Source: Planctomycetaceae bacterium (GTDB lineage: Bacteria; Planctomycetota; Planctomycetia; Pirellulales; Thermoguttaceae). Taken from it: 34,481 nucleotides of DNA. Under the pieces are notes generated by a model. That model saw only the letters and a program-made list of their open reading frames with translations. It made no database searches and was not told the origin of the DNA. The stretch is from contig JAAYAY010000101.1 in NCBI GenBank assembly GCA_012719125.1, positions 1-34,481 on the forward strand, written 5' to 3'. Positions 34,407-34,481 of the stretch are shown here, in pieces (position 1 is the first letter of the stretch; each line of letters opens with the position of its first letter). The position numbers were made by a program, and so were the translations under genes.

Positions 34407-34457
34407 CTGCATCTTTGAAGGCGTTGTCCTGTTCACGTTGTACAAGGATGTACGACG

Positions 34458-34481
34458 ATGGCACCAGTCGTTGCGGAAAAG
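34458..34481 (+). CDS. 5' end of a gene cut by the window edge
   Basis: ATG at 34458 follows AAGGA by 9 nt and opens MAPVVAEK, still open at the end of the window. With the promoter at 34378 it is a plausible new gene. Eight residues do not allow a family call. Confidence 0.4.

Larger units (their letters stand above)
33363..34457. other. 1.1-kb gene-poor region with repeats and regulatory sites
   Basis: No gene is convincing. The stretch carries a hairpin after the beta-helix gene, two imperfect 40-bp repeats, an SOS-like operator over a promoter, a polypurine tract, a 10-bp inverted repeat and a terminator; each is listed separately. A plus-strand open frame (33704-33937) is Gly/Arg/Glu low complexity and I do not call it. 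Confidence 0.6.

Overview
The window looks like a piece of a high-GC planctomycete chromosome, probably from the Pirellulales side of the phylum. The evidence is the gene families, not a marker gene: a eukaryotic-like Ser/Thr kinase with a periplasmic sensor, an SHD1-domain secreted protein, a short 'GCGPK' lipoprotein with a transthyretin-like fold, a sulfatase remnant beside a ceramidase-like hydrolase, secreted polysaccharide-active enzymes, and long hairpin-rich intergenic DNA. No rRNA, tRNA or CRISPR array was found.

Layout. 1-404 has no gene and is more AT-rich than the rest. It ends at a sulfatase gene cut after the N-terminal 'RPNLVFILADD' (405-572, minus), which follows a ceramidase-like hydrolase and a HEAT-repeat membrane protein (598-3126, minus). 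A lipoate-protein ligase homologue (plus) converges on a Ser/Thr kinase with a Cache-like sensor (minus). A small phage/HNH-like zinc protein follows. A tight plus-strand block then runs lysS, LolC/E-type permease, LolD-type ATPase, ilvE-type aminotransferase and a PL2-like pectate lyase (7572-14329). It meets a minus-strand pair, a membrane MutS-type ATPase and a CPA2 antiporter with a fused PTS-EIIA domain, at a 134-bp palindromic element whose arms contain both stop codons.

18751-26316 (plus) holds a secreted GH101/GH129-like glycosidase with an N-terminal CBM, a PAS-PAS histidine kinase overlapping its response regulator's ribosome site, and a chemoreceptor preceded by a structured leader and terminator. 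26535-33362 holds a lipoprotein, a minus-strand prfB-hypothetical-Coa1-like group with the programmed +1 frameshift in prfB, an SHD1 protein and a secreted beta-helix protein. 33363-34457 is gene-poor and carries DNA repeats, a LexA-like operator overlapping a promoter, a polypurine tract and a strong terminator. A new gene begins at 34458.

The common thread is polymer degradation (PL2, GH101/129-like, beta-helix, ceramidase-like, former sulfatase) next to signal transduction (kinase, two-component pair, chemoreceptor). No fully new system is proven. The best candidates for a second look are the palindromic element, the structured leader before the chemoreceptor, the SOS-like operator and the antiporter lacking its usual aspartate.
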